Origin: Lucifuga dentata
Lineage: Eukaryota; Chordata; Actinopteri; Ophidiiformes; Bythitidae
Direction: 5' to 3'
Length of the DNA stretch: 64,000 nt
NCBI GenBank assembly: GCA_014773175.1
Contig: VXCM01003250.1
Coordinates: 22,818-86,817 of the forward strand
The notes below the pieces were generated by a model. The model made no database searches. It was not told the DNA's origin and saw only the letters and a program-made list of their open reading frames with translations. Shown here piece by piece: positions 44,140-56,900 of the stretch (positions are counted from its first letter, which is position 1; each line of letters starts with the position of its first letter). Both the position numbers and the translations under genes were made by a program.

Positions 44140-45413
44140 GAGGCGTTTCATTCACTTCTCTTTCCGTTAGAAATTATTTCAGAGCTTCTCGCTGAGGTAC
44201 ATTTGGGTTGAAAGTTAAAACAGCAGTTAATTAGATCCTTTTATTAGCTCTATAATTTGTTTCCATCTTTGTCACCCATCGTTTGCTCACCCACGATGAT
44301 TCGGGCAATTCTCCAAACTTTCTTTGAGGAGGTTTGGTTGAAAGTGAGGCCACAGTTCAAGGAAGTGATTTGTTTTCAGTGTCAAAAGTGCAACCATGTG
44401 ATCATTTATAAAGGACTTTGGCTTTGGCAGCCTTAGGTGGGTCTTCATTTATATGGGCGGGTCTTCATTTACCTGGGCAGGCTGCCCAAATAAAGCCTAT
44501 GTATGGGAAACATTGGTGTGTGTGTGTGTGTGTACCTTTGTCTTGCAATCGCAACATAGTTAATCATATGAACAGATAAAATAACACACACATTCTAACT
44601 TTAGCTTTTTTTCTGTGTGTTTTTGTGATTTCCACTCGATTATAAACGGGGAGAACGGGGCACAGTTTCACTTCCTCTCTCTGTGGAACATGGACATGGC
44701 GCCTGAAAGAAAACACGGAGTTTGATAGAGAAATTAAAACCTTTTCCTACTCTCACCTTCACCACCATACCTGTCCTGTTCTGACTCTCTGCGGACGTAT
44801 GGGAAGAAGTAGCACTGCAGCTTTAACCAGTTAGTATGACGGCTAACAGACTGAGTGCTTCTTAATGAAGTTAGAGTTAGCATCGGGAACTGGTCGGGGT
44901 TTGAGAGTAATTATTCAGTGGAGACGTTGTCGTTTGAGATAAACTGCTCCGCTGGATAAAAAAGTCTTTCTGGTTGGTGTAGGAGGAGGCTGAGGAGTGA
45001 GGGAAGGAATAAAAGAGGTAAAAATGCTGATTAAAACAAAGACAAACCCTTCAAGTGTCAGTTATCGACAGAACGGAGGGGAAATAAGAGAGGTGTTACC
45101 GAAGGAAAGGATGGCAGGCTTTCAGATTAAGAGTCCTCCGCAGAAAGCAAAGAGAAAGCAGACAGACAGCGGCGGAGAAATTGATGGCGAGCCTTCAGAG
45201 CGGAGGAATGAAAAAGAGTCAGAGAGAGAGAGAGATAATGATGATGTAAACAGAGGCAGACCTTCAGAGCGTTTCTCACCAGAGAGAGGAGGAGGAGGAG
45301 GAGGAGGAGGAGTGATGGAAATATCTTCATCCTAAAACCTGAACAAAGAGCCAGAAAAAAAAGCTGAATGATGACAGGTCTTCACATTAATGAGAAAGAG
45401 AGAGAAATGGAGA

Positions 45414-45468
<55 letters not shown>

Positions 45469-45562
45469 AAAGACAGAGTAAGAGAGATAAAAAGAGAAAG
45501 AGATATATAGAGCCAGGGAATGAGAGATAGAGAGACAGAGCGAGAGAGAGAGATAAAAAAGG

Positions 45563-45610
<48 letters not shown>

Positions 45611-46110
45611 AACAGACAGATAAAGAAAGAGAGAGAGAGAGAGATCAAAACAGTGAGAGATAAAAATAGACAGATAAAGAAAGAGATAAAAAGACAGAAA
45701 ATGACAGAGAGAGAGAGAGATAAAGAGAGAGGTAAAGAGACAGAATGAGAGAAAAAGAGATTTGTTAAGAGAGAATTTTATACTACAACAAACTCATGCA
45801 AAAATGTAGTTAAGCAGTGTATTTCTGCAGAAAGTGTGTGTGTGTGTATGACTAATCATATAAGCAGGGAAATCGACACACACTTTAACATAAAGAGAGG
45901 AGGTGTTAGCAGGAGTTGTGTGTGTTTTGTGTGTTTTTTGGGATCTAAACAGGGAGATATCAGGTTGAATCCCTTGCCGACGCTCTGCGGAGTCAGAAAG
46001 TTTCTAACGTCATCAGACGTCCTCAAACCGACCGGTGACGTGACCACGCGGCCCTCAGATGCCAGAGAGTTCCTGTTCTTCAGTTCAGATGTGTGTTTTT
46101 GTCTGTGGCC

Positions 46111-46152
<42 letters not shown>

Positions 46153-49100
46153 GACCGCCAGCAGCTCAGGCTGGCGGCGTTTTAAAGCAGCTCTCTTATC
46201 AAAGTGTGAGCAGCTGCGTGGCGTGTTTGGCGATCCGGTTTCACATGAATCTCCAAGTGCTTCCTTCAGCCGCTGCTTTTAGATTATATCAGGGAAACAT
46301 GGCTGCCTTCCTCTGCCATTCTTCAAAGGGAGAGATTCTCTCTACGTTAGCAAGAGACAGGAAACCTCAGGAAAACAGTTTATTCACCCGTCTGACGTCT
46401 GATTTCATCTGGACTTGTTAAAGGACGATACCGCCCATTTTGCATGTTTGAGACTAATATATTCAGTTTTCATACATGTAACGTTACTGACAATCATTTC
46501 ACTACTGGAACGGTGAATTAAAAATGTTTTTCCTACCTTCCAGACCTCCATTGGTTTCAGTTCATTCTGCTATTAAAATCAACTTGTTGATACTGTAAAC
46601 GTTCTTGGGATAGGTAATCCATCATCACCAACAAGACGTGTATTCAGGTTTTTTTAGAAGTTATGTAATTTTAGTGTTTAAGCTCAATAAAAAGCGTGGA
46701 GTGAATGTATGCCTCCACCGGGGAATATAGTCCCAAAAGAAGACCTGCGTTTATGGAAAAATTTAAAGGACCGTGACTTCATAAGACTGTGTAACTATTA
46801 GCAGGAGAAACATTTTTAAGGTGTTAATTAATTAATTAATTTTTAATTCACCATTCCAGTAGTATACTTTGGAAAATGATTGTCAGTAACTTACATGTAT
46901 GCAAATTGAATATATTAGGCTCAAACATGAAAAATGGGTGGTATGATCCTTTAATGGGAGTATAATTGAAGTTTTAATATACATGTAAACGTACTGAATA
47001 AAAGCCTTTTAGAACAAGTCCGAAACAAATTATTAGGCCTTAATGTGGCTCTTACTTTGTAAATCTTATGTGGTTTATCATAAACGTCATTTATATTTCT
47101 ACAAAAACAAAGCCTTTCCTGACAGTTTTGACCCAAATAAAAATATATTAACAGGCAAAAAGTGAGTTTCGTGATCTTGCAACAGGAAATTCTATTAAAT
47201 TATTTTTACACCACAAGATTTTAATTTGAAGTGAAAAATTCAACAATAAAACAAATCAGATAAAATTAACTGAAGATGTTCTGCTGACAGACGTGTTACT
47301 CAGACCAAATGTGAATAAATGTCACGTTAGTCTGATGGAGTGGCTGTATAACCTGAGCTGGTTTTTAAAGGCAGCATTATTAAACCTCTGTAAAGCGGCT
47401 GGCTGTAGACAGTTTTGCATGTCGTTGACCTGGTGATTAATAACAGATTTCTCTGAGGTTTCCGGTCGGGTACGTCTGGTTCAGGTCTCTGAGGTTTCTG
47501 TACGAAGGTGTTTCAGCAGCAGCGGAGCTGGAACTCAGAGTGTGAAATGGAAAAGGAAATGAAAGGTCTTACGTGAGGTGAGCTTCATGCTTGATGATTT
47601 CCTAAAATCCTCATCAAACAGAGTCAAAGTGCATCAGAGAGGAAACAGGCTTTACCTTCGTCTTCCTGAAAGACGCCGTCAGAGCAGCAGGTTCAGCAGT
47701 CTGAGCTGCTTTTATTAACGGCGTTTTCACACCAACACGCTTTGATCCGGTATGAATCATCCGGGCAGGTCTGAACTCAGAAATCACACCTGGGTGCAGA
47801 TCCAAACATCCGTGTTTAGAGGAGGAACGGAGCGGTTCTTTTATGGTCTGCAACTCCAGATCAATCTATTGACGTATTGATCTATTGATTGATTGGCAGC
47901 AGAAATGCTGGGTGTGTGTGGTTCACCTTTGACAATCAAATCAAATGGATGCTGTTAAAGGTGGAAACACATCCACATCCAGCTAACACGTGTTCAGATG
48001 AACATGTATTCAGGTTAGCATGTGCTTGTATGTTGTCAGCATGTTGCTCCATTCTGTTTGGATTTTCTTTCTCCGCCTCCAGTTATTTCTGACCAATGAG
48101 CAGAGAGTGTTGTCACATGACTTTTGCTGATATATTTTGGTTTGATTGGATGTTTTTACAGAACCAAACCAACAGTTTAGTTCCTGATTCAGACCAGAAC
48201 AAACGATCTGCAGATCTGATTCAGACCAGAACAAACGATCCGCAGATCTGATTCAGACCAGAACAAACGATCCGCAGATCTGATTCAGACCAGAACAAAC
48301 GATCCGCAGATCTGATTCAGACCAGAACAAACGATCTGCAGATCTGATTCAGACCAGAACAAGCGATCTACAGAGCTGAAAACACCTCTATACCCTTGCT
48401 GGTATCACCTATTTACCTGCAGGTTACCTTCAGATGTTGCAGCTGCAGCAAAGCTTCAGCAGAATCAAATTTAACATTCAGGTCCTGCTCAGACCTTCTG
48501 TCAAAACTAGATTGGCTTTCTAAATTCTATAAATACTTTATGAAACACTGTTTTCCTTTACAAAGTGATGAGGTTAAAGGAAAAGTGTAGCTGCAGGAGG
48601 CTGGGTGGCTCAGTGACACTTTAAAGACTTGCTGACTTTTTCATCAGACTGGCCTGAAATTGATTTGTCAGGGCTCGCTGTGTTTGTCTGAGAATTTTTT
48701 TGGTGGTGGGATGGNNNNNNNNNNNNNNNNNNNNNNNNNNNNNNNNNNNNNNNNNNNNNNNNNNNNNNNNNNNNNNNNNNNNNNNNNNNNNNNNNNNNNN
48801 NNNNNNNNNNNNNNNNNNNNNNNNNNNNNNNNNNNNNNNNNNNNNNNNNNNNNNNNNNNNNNNNNNNNNNNNNNNNNNNNNNNNNNNNNNNNNNNNNNNN
48901 NNNNNNNNNNNNNNNNNNNNNNNNNNNNNNNNNNNNNNNNNNNNNNNNNNNNNNNNNNNNNNNNNNNNNNNNNNNNNNNNNNNNNNNNNNNNNNNNNNNN
49001 NNNNNNNNNNNNNNNNNNNNNNNNNNNNNNNNNNNNNNNNNNNNNNNNNNNNNNNNNNNNNNNNNNNNNNNNNNNNNNNNNNNNNNNNNNNNNNNNNNNN

Positions 49101-49354
49101 NNNNNNNNNNNNNNNNNNNNNNNNNNNNNNNNNNNNNNNNNNNNNNNNNNNNNNNNNNNNNNNNNNNNNNNNNNNNNNNNNNNNNNNNNNNNNNNNNNNN
49201 NNNNNNNNNNNNNNNNNNNNNNNNNNNNNNNGGGGTGGAATGGTAAGACTTTAAATGCACATCAAGAAGTCTTTCTCTTTTTCTTACTGTCAAGAAATCC
49301 TATGAAAAGACCAAAATCAGCAGTGATTTGATGAATTGATCTAATAAAACTGAC

Positions 49355-49409
<55 letters not shown>

Positions 49410-50860
49410 NGTGTGTGTGTGTAAATCCTGATGTAACGTCCTCGTCTGTACCACAGAGCTCCATTAGCTTCCAGAAAGTATGAAAACCATTTCTGAAAGA
49501 ATCTCTACAAGCTTTGTCACCAAATCAGCGCTGACTACAGCTGGCTGTCCGAGCTCGTAGGTTGTTATTAAGATCCTACTAGGTGGTTGCTAGAATGTTA
49601 ATATATGGTTGATAACACATTAGCAGGTGTACACTAACTGTTTGCTAAACTTTATTTGTGATTGTTAGGATATAGTAAGTGTTTACTAGGTGGTTACAAA
49701 TGTTTTTACTGCAGTTGTTGAGAGGTTATGTGTTTGCTAGGTGGTTTGCTTTGATATTATGTCATCTTTGGTTAGTAGTTGCTTGCTAAGGGTTGCTAAG
49801 CTGGTCATATGTGGCTCTTAGGACATCGTTTGCCAGGTGGTTGCTAAGATGTTTATATGTGGTTGTTTAGAGATTAGTAGGTGTTTGCTTGCAGGTTGAT
49901 AAAGTGGTACTATATCATTGTTAAGATATTAGCAGGTGTTAGCTAGCTAATATTGTTAGTATATGAGCAGGTGCTAGCTAACTAATTGCTAACGTGTTAC
50001 TATATGATTGATAGGTCATAATAGATGGTTGCTAGGTAGTTGCTGAGATGTTAAGTAGTTGGTAGAACATTACTAGGTGATTTCTAGAATGTTGCTACAT
50101 CATTCATAGGGTGTTTGGGATGTTGTTTGGGGAGTTGTATGATTAAAAAAGGCAAAATCTGATATCTCACAAAGCTGCCTGTTAGATTAATTTTCAATCC
50201 TTTGACAAAGGATTGAAAATTGTATTTTCCTTTATTTTTTGTGAGTCAGATCTTAGGATCAGAATGAAAATCTCATCTTTTGTCGTCTTCTTGCTGAGTC
50301 AGACTGTTTACGCATTCAGAACATTCAGAACTTCAGCGTTACATTAACTAAAGCAACCATCCGGAACATTTCCACATCAATCATTGCCTGTCCCGGTTTT
50401 CTCTTGGTGCTAACACAGCAGCTTTATTCCATTTCCTGTTCTGAACAGTCTGTCCCCTCCAAACAGGAAGTTGTATAAATGTGTGGTTTGAACAGGCAAA
50501 AAAAAACCCAACAAAAACAAAAGTAAGAAACAGAGCGACACCTACAGGAACTGAAACTTCATCATCACCTAACAGGAAGTCCTTTGTTTGTGCAGAGGAC
50601 GATGCCCACAGGTCAGAACAGCCTGATTCTCCAGCCTCTGCTGTCAGACACGGAGTACAAGGTCGCCATCACTCCCGTGTACCTGGACGGAGACGGGCCC
50701 ACGGCTGCTCGCATCGCCCGCACACGTAACTTTCATTTCATTCTCTTTTTTCATCAGAACTGATAACTTCAAAATATCCACTAATGTTTTATTTCATTTT
50801 GGCATTTATTCATCACTTATCCTTTGATTGATTGATTCATTCATTCGTCATCCATCCATT

Positions 50861-50904
<44 letters not shown>

Positions 50905-53900
50905 TGTCCCATGAACAAACATTTTCAATTTTTCTAATTTCTTCAAATCTTATCCGAAACGTCTGCCACCTGTCATCAGACCCGGACAGTTACTTCCTGT
51001 ATTTGGATTCCATGTGGATCACAGACACCGTGTTTTTAGGTTTGAGATAAAAATAAAGATTTTTGTTTTTTGCAGTGTAAACACTCGTCTTTGAGTGATG
51101 AAGAAACGCTGAATGCAGCTCGTTCGTCATGTCTCCCTGTGTGGCGAGTTACACGCATTAGCAGAAGCTAACGACGTCCTCGGCGTCTTAAATGACGTCG
51201 GCGATGATAAATGGCTCCTGTTAGCTGCTGAGGGATGAGTTGATCACATGAGGAGCAGCGACAGGAAGCAGAGACAGTAGAAAGATTGGTTTGATTTTTT
51301 TTAACGTGAAGATAGATGATGTGGCAGAGGGAGGCGGGTTGGAGCCGTGAGGGATGGCGCTGAGGATAAGGACGAAGGGTGATCAGGGTTTCATCTTCAA
51401 AGCAAAGAAAGAATCAATCAGACAAAAGAGGCAGAATAATCCAGAGGAAGAACTCAAATCTCTCAGTAAACTAAGAAATAATGCCTGGAAAAATACCATA
51501 GAACAAGAAAAAACTGCTTAAAAATAAACTTGCTGTAATTGAGTATCAAAAGTAAAAGTACTCTGTGAAAATTACAACAAATCCTCACATCAGATTATTT
51601 TTATCTTTCATGTTTCAGTTTAGAAGAAGGAAGGAAGGAAAAACAACAAAATGATGGATGAAAAAAACCAAAGAAGGAAAAAAAATGGAAAGTACTTCCT
51701 ATATGTACATAACTCTGTGTTAATTTCTGGCTCAGGGGTTAAATGAAACTGTAGAGAGGTTACCATGGTTACAGATTATTTTCTATATTATACCATCCTG
51801 TCATTAACTTTCTGAGTCGACTATCATGGAGAAAAACTCTTTAGGATTTAATCATTCAGTTCTGCAGGTTCAAACAGCAGAGAGACTTTACATATTTCAG
51901 TTTTGATATTATAATAAATGTTATCAGATTTTGTTTTATCCCTGGACTCTTCGCTGTCGTCTTCTGGATAAAATCTTTTCGTTTCCTTATTTCTCTTCAT
52001 TCGTCACACTGTGAGCACTTTCCTCTATAAAAGTTGTGACATGAATTCCATTTTTCGCTGGACTCTGTATTATTACATTTGTTTTATTCAGTTCAATTTA
52101 CATGTTAATTCCTTTTCATATTGTCATATTCTTGTGTAAAGAATGGTTCTCTTTCTGTTTTTATCTCCTTCATCGGATTCATTATTCTCTCACTCCTTCT
52201 GTCATTTCCTCTTCCTTTGTTTCGCTTTTATTCTGTCGTTCTCATTATCTCTTTTCTTTCTTCTCTTCACATCTCTCTTTCTCTTCTCTGCACTTTTTCT
52301 CTCTTATTGCAGTTTTTGCAGATATTCTGTTCTTTTCTACTTCCTTTTCTATCCTCCCATGACCAAAAACTTTGTCTGGTCCCTGACAATATGAACTTAA
52401 ATCATCTTTTTTTTTTCTTTCTTTCTCTCTTTAGTTCCTCTTTCAGCTCCGAGGAATCTTCGGGTGTCAGAGCAATGGTACAACCGCTTCAGGATCAGCT
52501 GGGACGTTCCGCCTTCACCCACGATGGGCTACAGGGTCGTCTACCAGCCGCTGTCTGGTAAAACTCTCCACTGTCTCCTCCTGGTTGAAATCCAAACTAA
52601 TGAGCGTCCGTTCGCTGACCCTTTTCTCCTTAATGCTTCTCGGTCTCCTCCTCAGCTCCTGGTCCAGCCCTGGAGACCTTCGTGGGTGAGGATGTGAATA
52701 CGATGCTGATCGTCAATCTGCTGAGTGGGACAGAGTACAGCGTGAAAGTCATCGCCTCGTACACCACCGGATCCAGCGAGGCGCTTTCTGGGAGAGCCAA
52801 GACGCGTAAGTCCACCTTTATATGATTTTTTGTTTGTTTGTTTGTCTTCATTGTTTAATAATTACCGTAAATACTTGAGTAAAAGCCGAGTTTTTATAAC
52901 CAAATTTCACAAAGCAAATCAGGGGTCGGCTTATACGTGAGAAATTCCGATTTGATCCCAGAGAAGGAAATTTTCAGGTGGAAATACTACCCATTACCAC
53001 TACCATGGAAAATAGTTTAAATCATACCTTAGAATGAGATATTTCCTGACTAAACATCTTATCAGCACATTTAGCGGCGGCCAGTAAGCTCTGCTGTGAT
53101 TGGTCAGTTACGGTAATCAGCTGCTGAAATAAATATGTTTACCGGTACGTGGATTATTTTCAGAAAATCAGAGGAATACTATGACAATACCCAGAAAAAC
53201 AGGGAATTTGCTAAACAAATAAATTGATGGAACAACATCAGGAGGTCGGCTTATATACGGATTTATACGGTAATACCAAAACCTTTAAATATATGTCAAT
53301 CTGGAGGATTTAAGTGTTTCCACTACGGGGCGACGTGAAAGCGGAAACTCCCGTCAGCGTGAGGACATATGAAAAGTTACCTGAAACAGATAGATTTTTG
53401 GGGAAATATCAATGACTCAGTTTTCAGTGAAAAACACCATCAGCTCACCGTTTGCTGCTTCATTTCAGTGGAATTCCAATGAAACATCAAACTCTCGGTG
53501 AACATGTCACAATAATTCCTGTCCTTTGTGCTGCCACAAAAAATAGAGCTGATCATAAAGTTATGCACAGATGAACAAAGATTATTTTGGTTGTCATTTT
53601 CTAAAGCTGGATATCATATTGATGCCTTATCTAAATCTTATCCATCCTTCCATCTTTCTGAATTCAAGTGTCTCAATCTGCTGTAATCTAATTTCAGCAG
53701 CAGCCAGACGCTTCAGATGTCAAAGTCTCAGCGTCTCCATGTCTATCTGATGCTTTTAATGGCAGCTTGAGTTCATTTCATTTCAGACCTGAGCTATAGA
53801 TTGCAGGTGTCTCACATCCATGTGGACTCTTGACGAGTCTGGGTCAGTTCAATCCATCAGTAAATCTCAGCCACATTCATGTCAGGAAGAGCCTTGATTT

Positions 53901-56900
53901 TTTTCCTCTCCTGCATGATAATGAAGCGGCGAGTCAGCCTGTTAATAATCTGTAAAGTCACAGGTTTGATCTCTGTGACGGACAGTGTGTCCATCAGCTG
54001 CCACGTGTCCTTGAGCACGACACCGAGCCTCTATCCTTTCATCCGTCATCGGTGGATAAGAGCTCTCCTGATAGAAGTGTCGGTTAAATACCCGAGCACG
54101 TCGCTTCACGCTGCAGCCGCACTTTACTCCTCCAGCATGGCAATTAAAAAGCTACTTGGTTCATCCGAAGGGCACGATTTAGGGGGTCAGGGCAATGAAA
54201 TGGAAAGAGGAAAGAAGAATGATGGAGAGAGATGGCGGAACTGAAAAGAGAGTGAGATGATATGAAGGATCCCAAGAGGAGAAAGGAAGGAGCATCTTTC
54301 TCATTCTTCAGCAGCATGTTAATGAAGCTGAGCAGCAGCTGGAGACGAGCGGGCTGATAACGCCAATGCAACGCACGTCCAGCACGAGGATCACGCCGCC
54401 ATAATANGGAGACGAGCGGGCTGATAACGCCAATGCAACGCACGTCCAGCACGAGGATCACGCCGCCATAATACCTTCTTATTCAGGATTTAGCTGAAAG
54501 CTTGTGGGATTTCATGCTGTGATCGCCGACGACGAACAAAAACTGAAGTTCACATCTGTTCTTTAAATCAGATTACTTTTCATTTTATATGGGATGATGG
54601 TACAGTAAGGAAAAACTAGTGAGATAGATGGATGGATGGATGGATAGACAGAGGTTATGTAGGACAAGTAACAATCACCACATCTGCCTGTGATTGGCTA
54701 AGACATTTGTCAATTAAGCCAAAAATGGCCCTAAATACGCCTCATTTTAAAGGACCATACCACCCATTTTACATGTTTGAGCCTAATGTATTCAGTTTTC
54801 ATACATGTTACATTACTGACAATCATTTCCCAAAGGATAAAACCGTATTTCAGCTTTCCTCATATTTTGCTAAATCTCTTAATCTTTCAAAATCAAATAT
54901 TCAAGTGATACACCCACCTTAAAAATCCATGTTTCTCCTGCTAATAGTTACACAGCCTTATGAAGTCACGGTCCTTTAAATTTTTCCATAAACGCAGGTC
55001 TTCTTTTGGGACTATATTCCCCGGTGGAGGCATACATTCACTCCACGCTTTTTATTGAGCTTAAACACTAAAATTACATAACTTCTAAAAAAACCTGAAT
55101 ACACGTCTTGTTGGTGATGATGGATTACCTATCCCAAGAACGTTTACAGTATCAACAAGTTGATTTTAATAGCAGAATGAACTGAAACCAATGGAGGTCT
55201 GGAAGGTAGGAAAAACATTTTTAATTCACCGTTCCAGTAGTATGCTTTGGGAAATGATTAACGTTACGTGTATGAAAATTGCATATATTAGACTCAAACA
55301 TGTAAAATGGACAGTGTGGTCCTTTAAGTCATGAAGCCATAATTTCCATATAAAGATTTCCTATAAAAAATACTTTAATTTGTGTATCCAGAGAAAAGTT
55401 TGCAGTTTTCTCGTGTATTTCAGTTAGTCTGAAGGTTTGGAGTCGGCAGCTCGTGCCTAGAATGAGTGGTTCTCAAACTGGGGGTTGACACCCTCCAAGG
55501 TGTCACAGTATAAATCTGAAGAATTTCGAGATAGAAGAAGAAAAACCGTGCTAAGTTTATTTTTCTGATTCTTTAATTCTTGTTTGATCTTCTCGTCCTG
55601 GATTTGCTTGGATAGCTGCGCTACATGCTAACGTAAAGGTGTGTTGTTCTAGACAAAATGCACGCTAACCCCCCCCCCCCCCCCCCNCCCCCCCACAGTG
55701 TACCTGGGTGTGACCAACCTGACTCCCTACCAGGTGAGGATAACCAGCATGTGCACCCAGTGGCAGCCGCACCGACACGCCAGCGCCTACAGAGTGGTGA
55801 TCGAGTCTCTGCTCAGTGAGTACACACATAGCGTGCATACTCGTACTTACAGCGGGTTAAATAAAAACACACACTCATCCTCACTCATTCATTTTTACAT
55901 ACATACTAGGGCTGTCACGATATCAGATTTTCACTACACGATTATCATGGCCAAAAGAATTCACGATAACGATNAGGGCTGTCACGATATCAGATTTTCA
56001 CTACACGATTATCATGGCCAAAAGAATTCACGATAACGATATTATCACGATATCTATAGAAAATTAAAAAAATAATAATAATAATGCTGTCAGTCAAATT
56101 CATCTTTAACTTTGTTTATTGTGCGTTTTGTCTCTTTTTTAGCCTCCAAATAGGAGTGTAGGGAGGTGGAGAGAGTCTGTAACCAGAACTGTACAAAAGC
56201 TACAAAAACAGCAATTCCACCTTAAGGGATCGTGTAAAGGAACCAGATGACCTGATAAACAAAAGATCCACAAATCTAACAAATAACCAGGAGAGAGAAA
56301 ATCCTGTCAAGTCCAACGCCATGATGACTTAGCTTTAGCAACACAACTAAGACCTTCATAGAACATTTCCCATTTCAGAGCTAGCAAGCTAACTGCTACT
56401 TCCTGTCTCTACCGCGGTGACATCTGCAGGATGATGGAGGTGAAGGTGGTGGACAGGTTGGTGGTGTCGCCCCCTTTAGCGGTTCCTGTCGATTGGCGTT
56501 TCCTGCAGACTGGGGCATCTACCAACTTCCTGTCTTTGTTACCGAATCCAAAAAACTCCACACTGGCAGCTAACATCTTTCAGGTTAGGGTAGAGCGTCT
56601 CGCTCTGTCTGTCAGCTCCTCCATCATGATTTAGTGCGACAGTAGCAGCTATGCACTGTGCTAGNTCTCGCTCTGTCTGTCAGCTCCTCCATCATGATTT
56701 AGTGCGACAGTAGCAGCTATGCACTGTGCTAGTAGCTAGCTAGCTAGCTAGTTAGCCATTCTTGCTTTGTCTCCCTCCTCGTTTGGGGAGGGAGACAAAG
56801 CGAGAACAGAAGGAAACTGAAATGATTTAAGAGGCGCTGGATTATTTACACGATATTATCATACGTGTATTATTTACATGACATCAATGTTTCATTTTTT

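Noticed and set aside
45127..45648. Minus-strand frames rich in Leu-Ser
   Set aside because: Translation of a (GA)n tract.
48610..49331. Open frames of about 184-227 codons across 48.6-49.3 kb
   Set aside because: They are almost entirely the 517-N gap.
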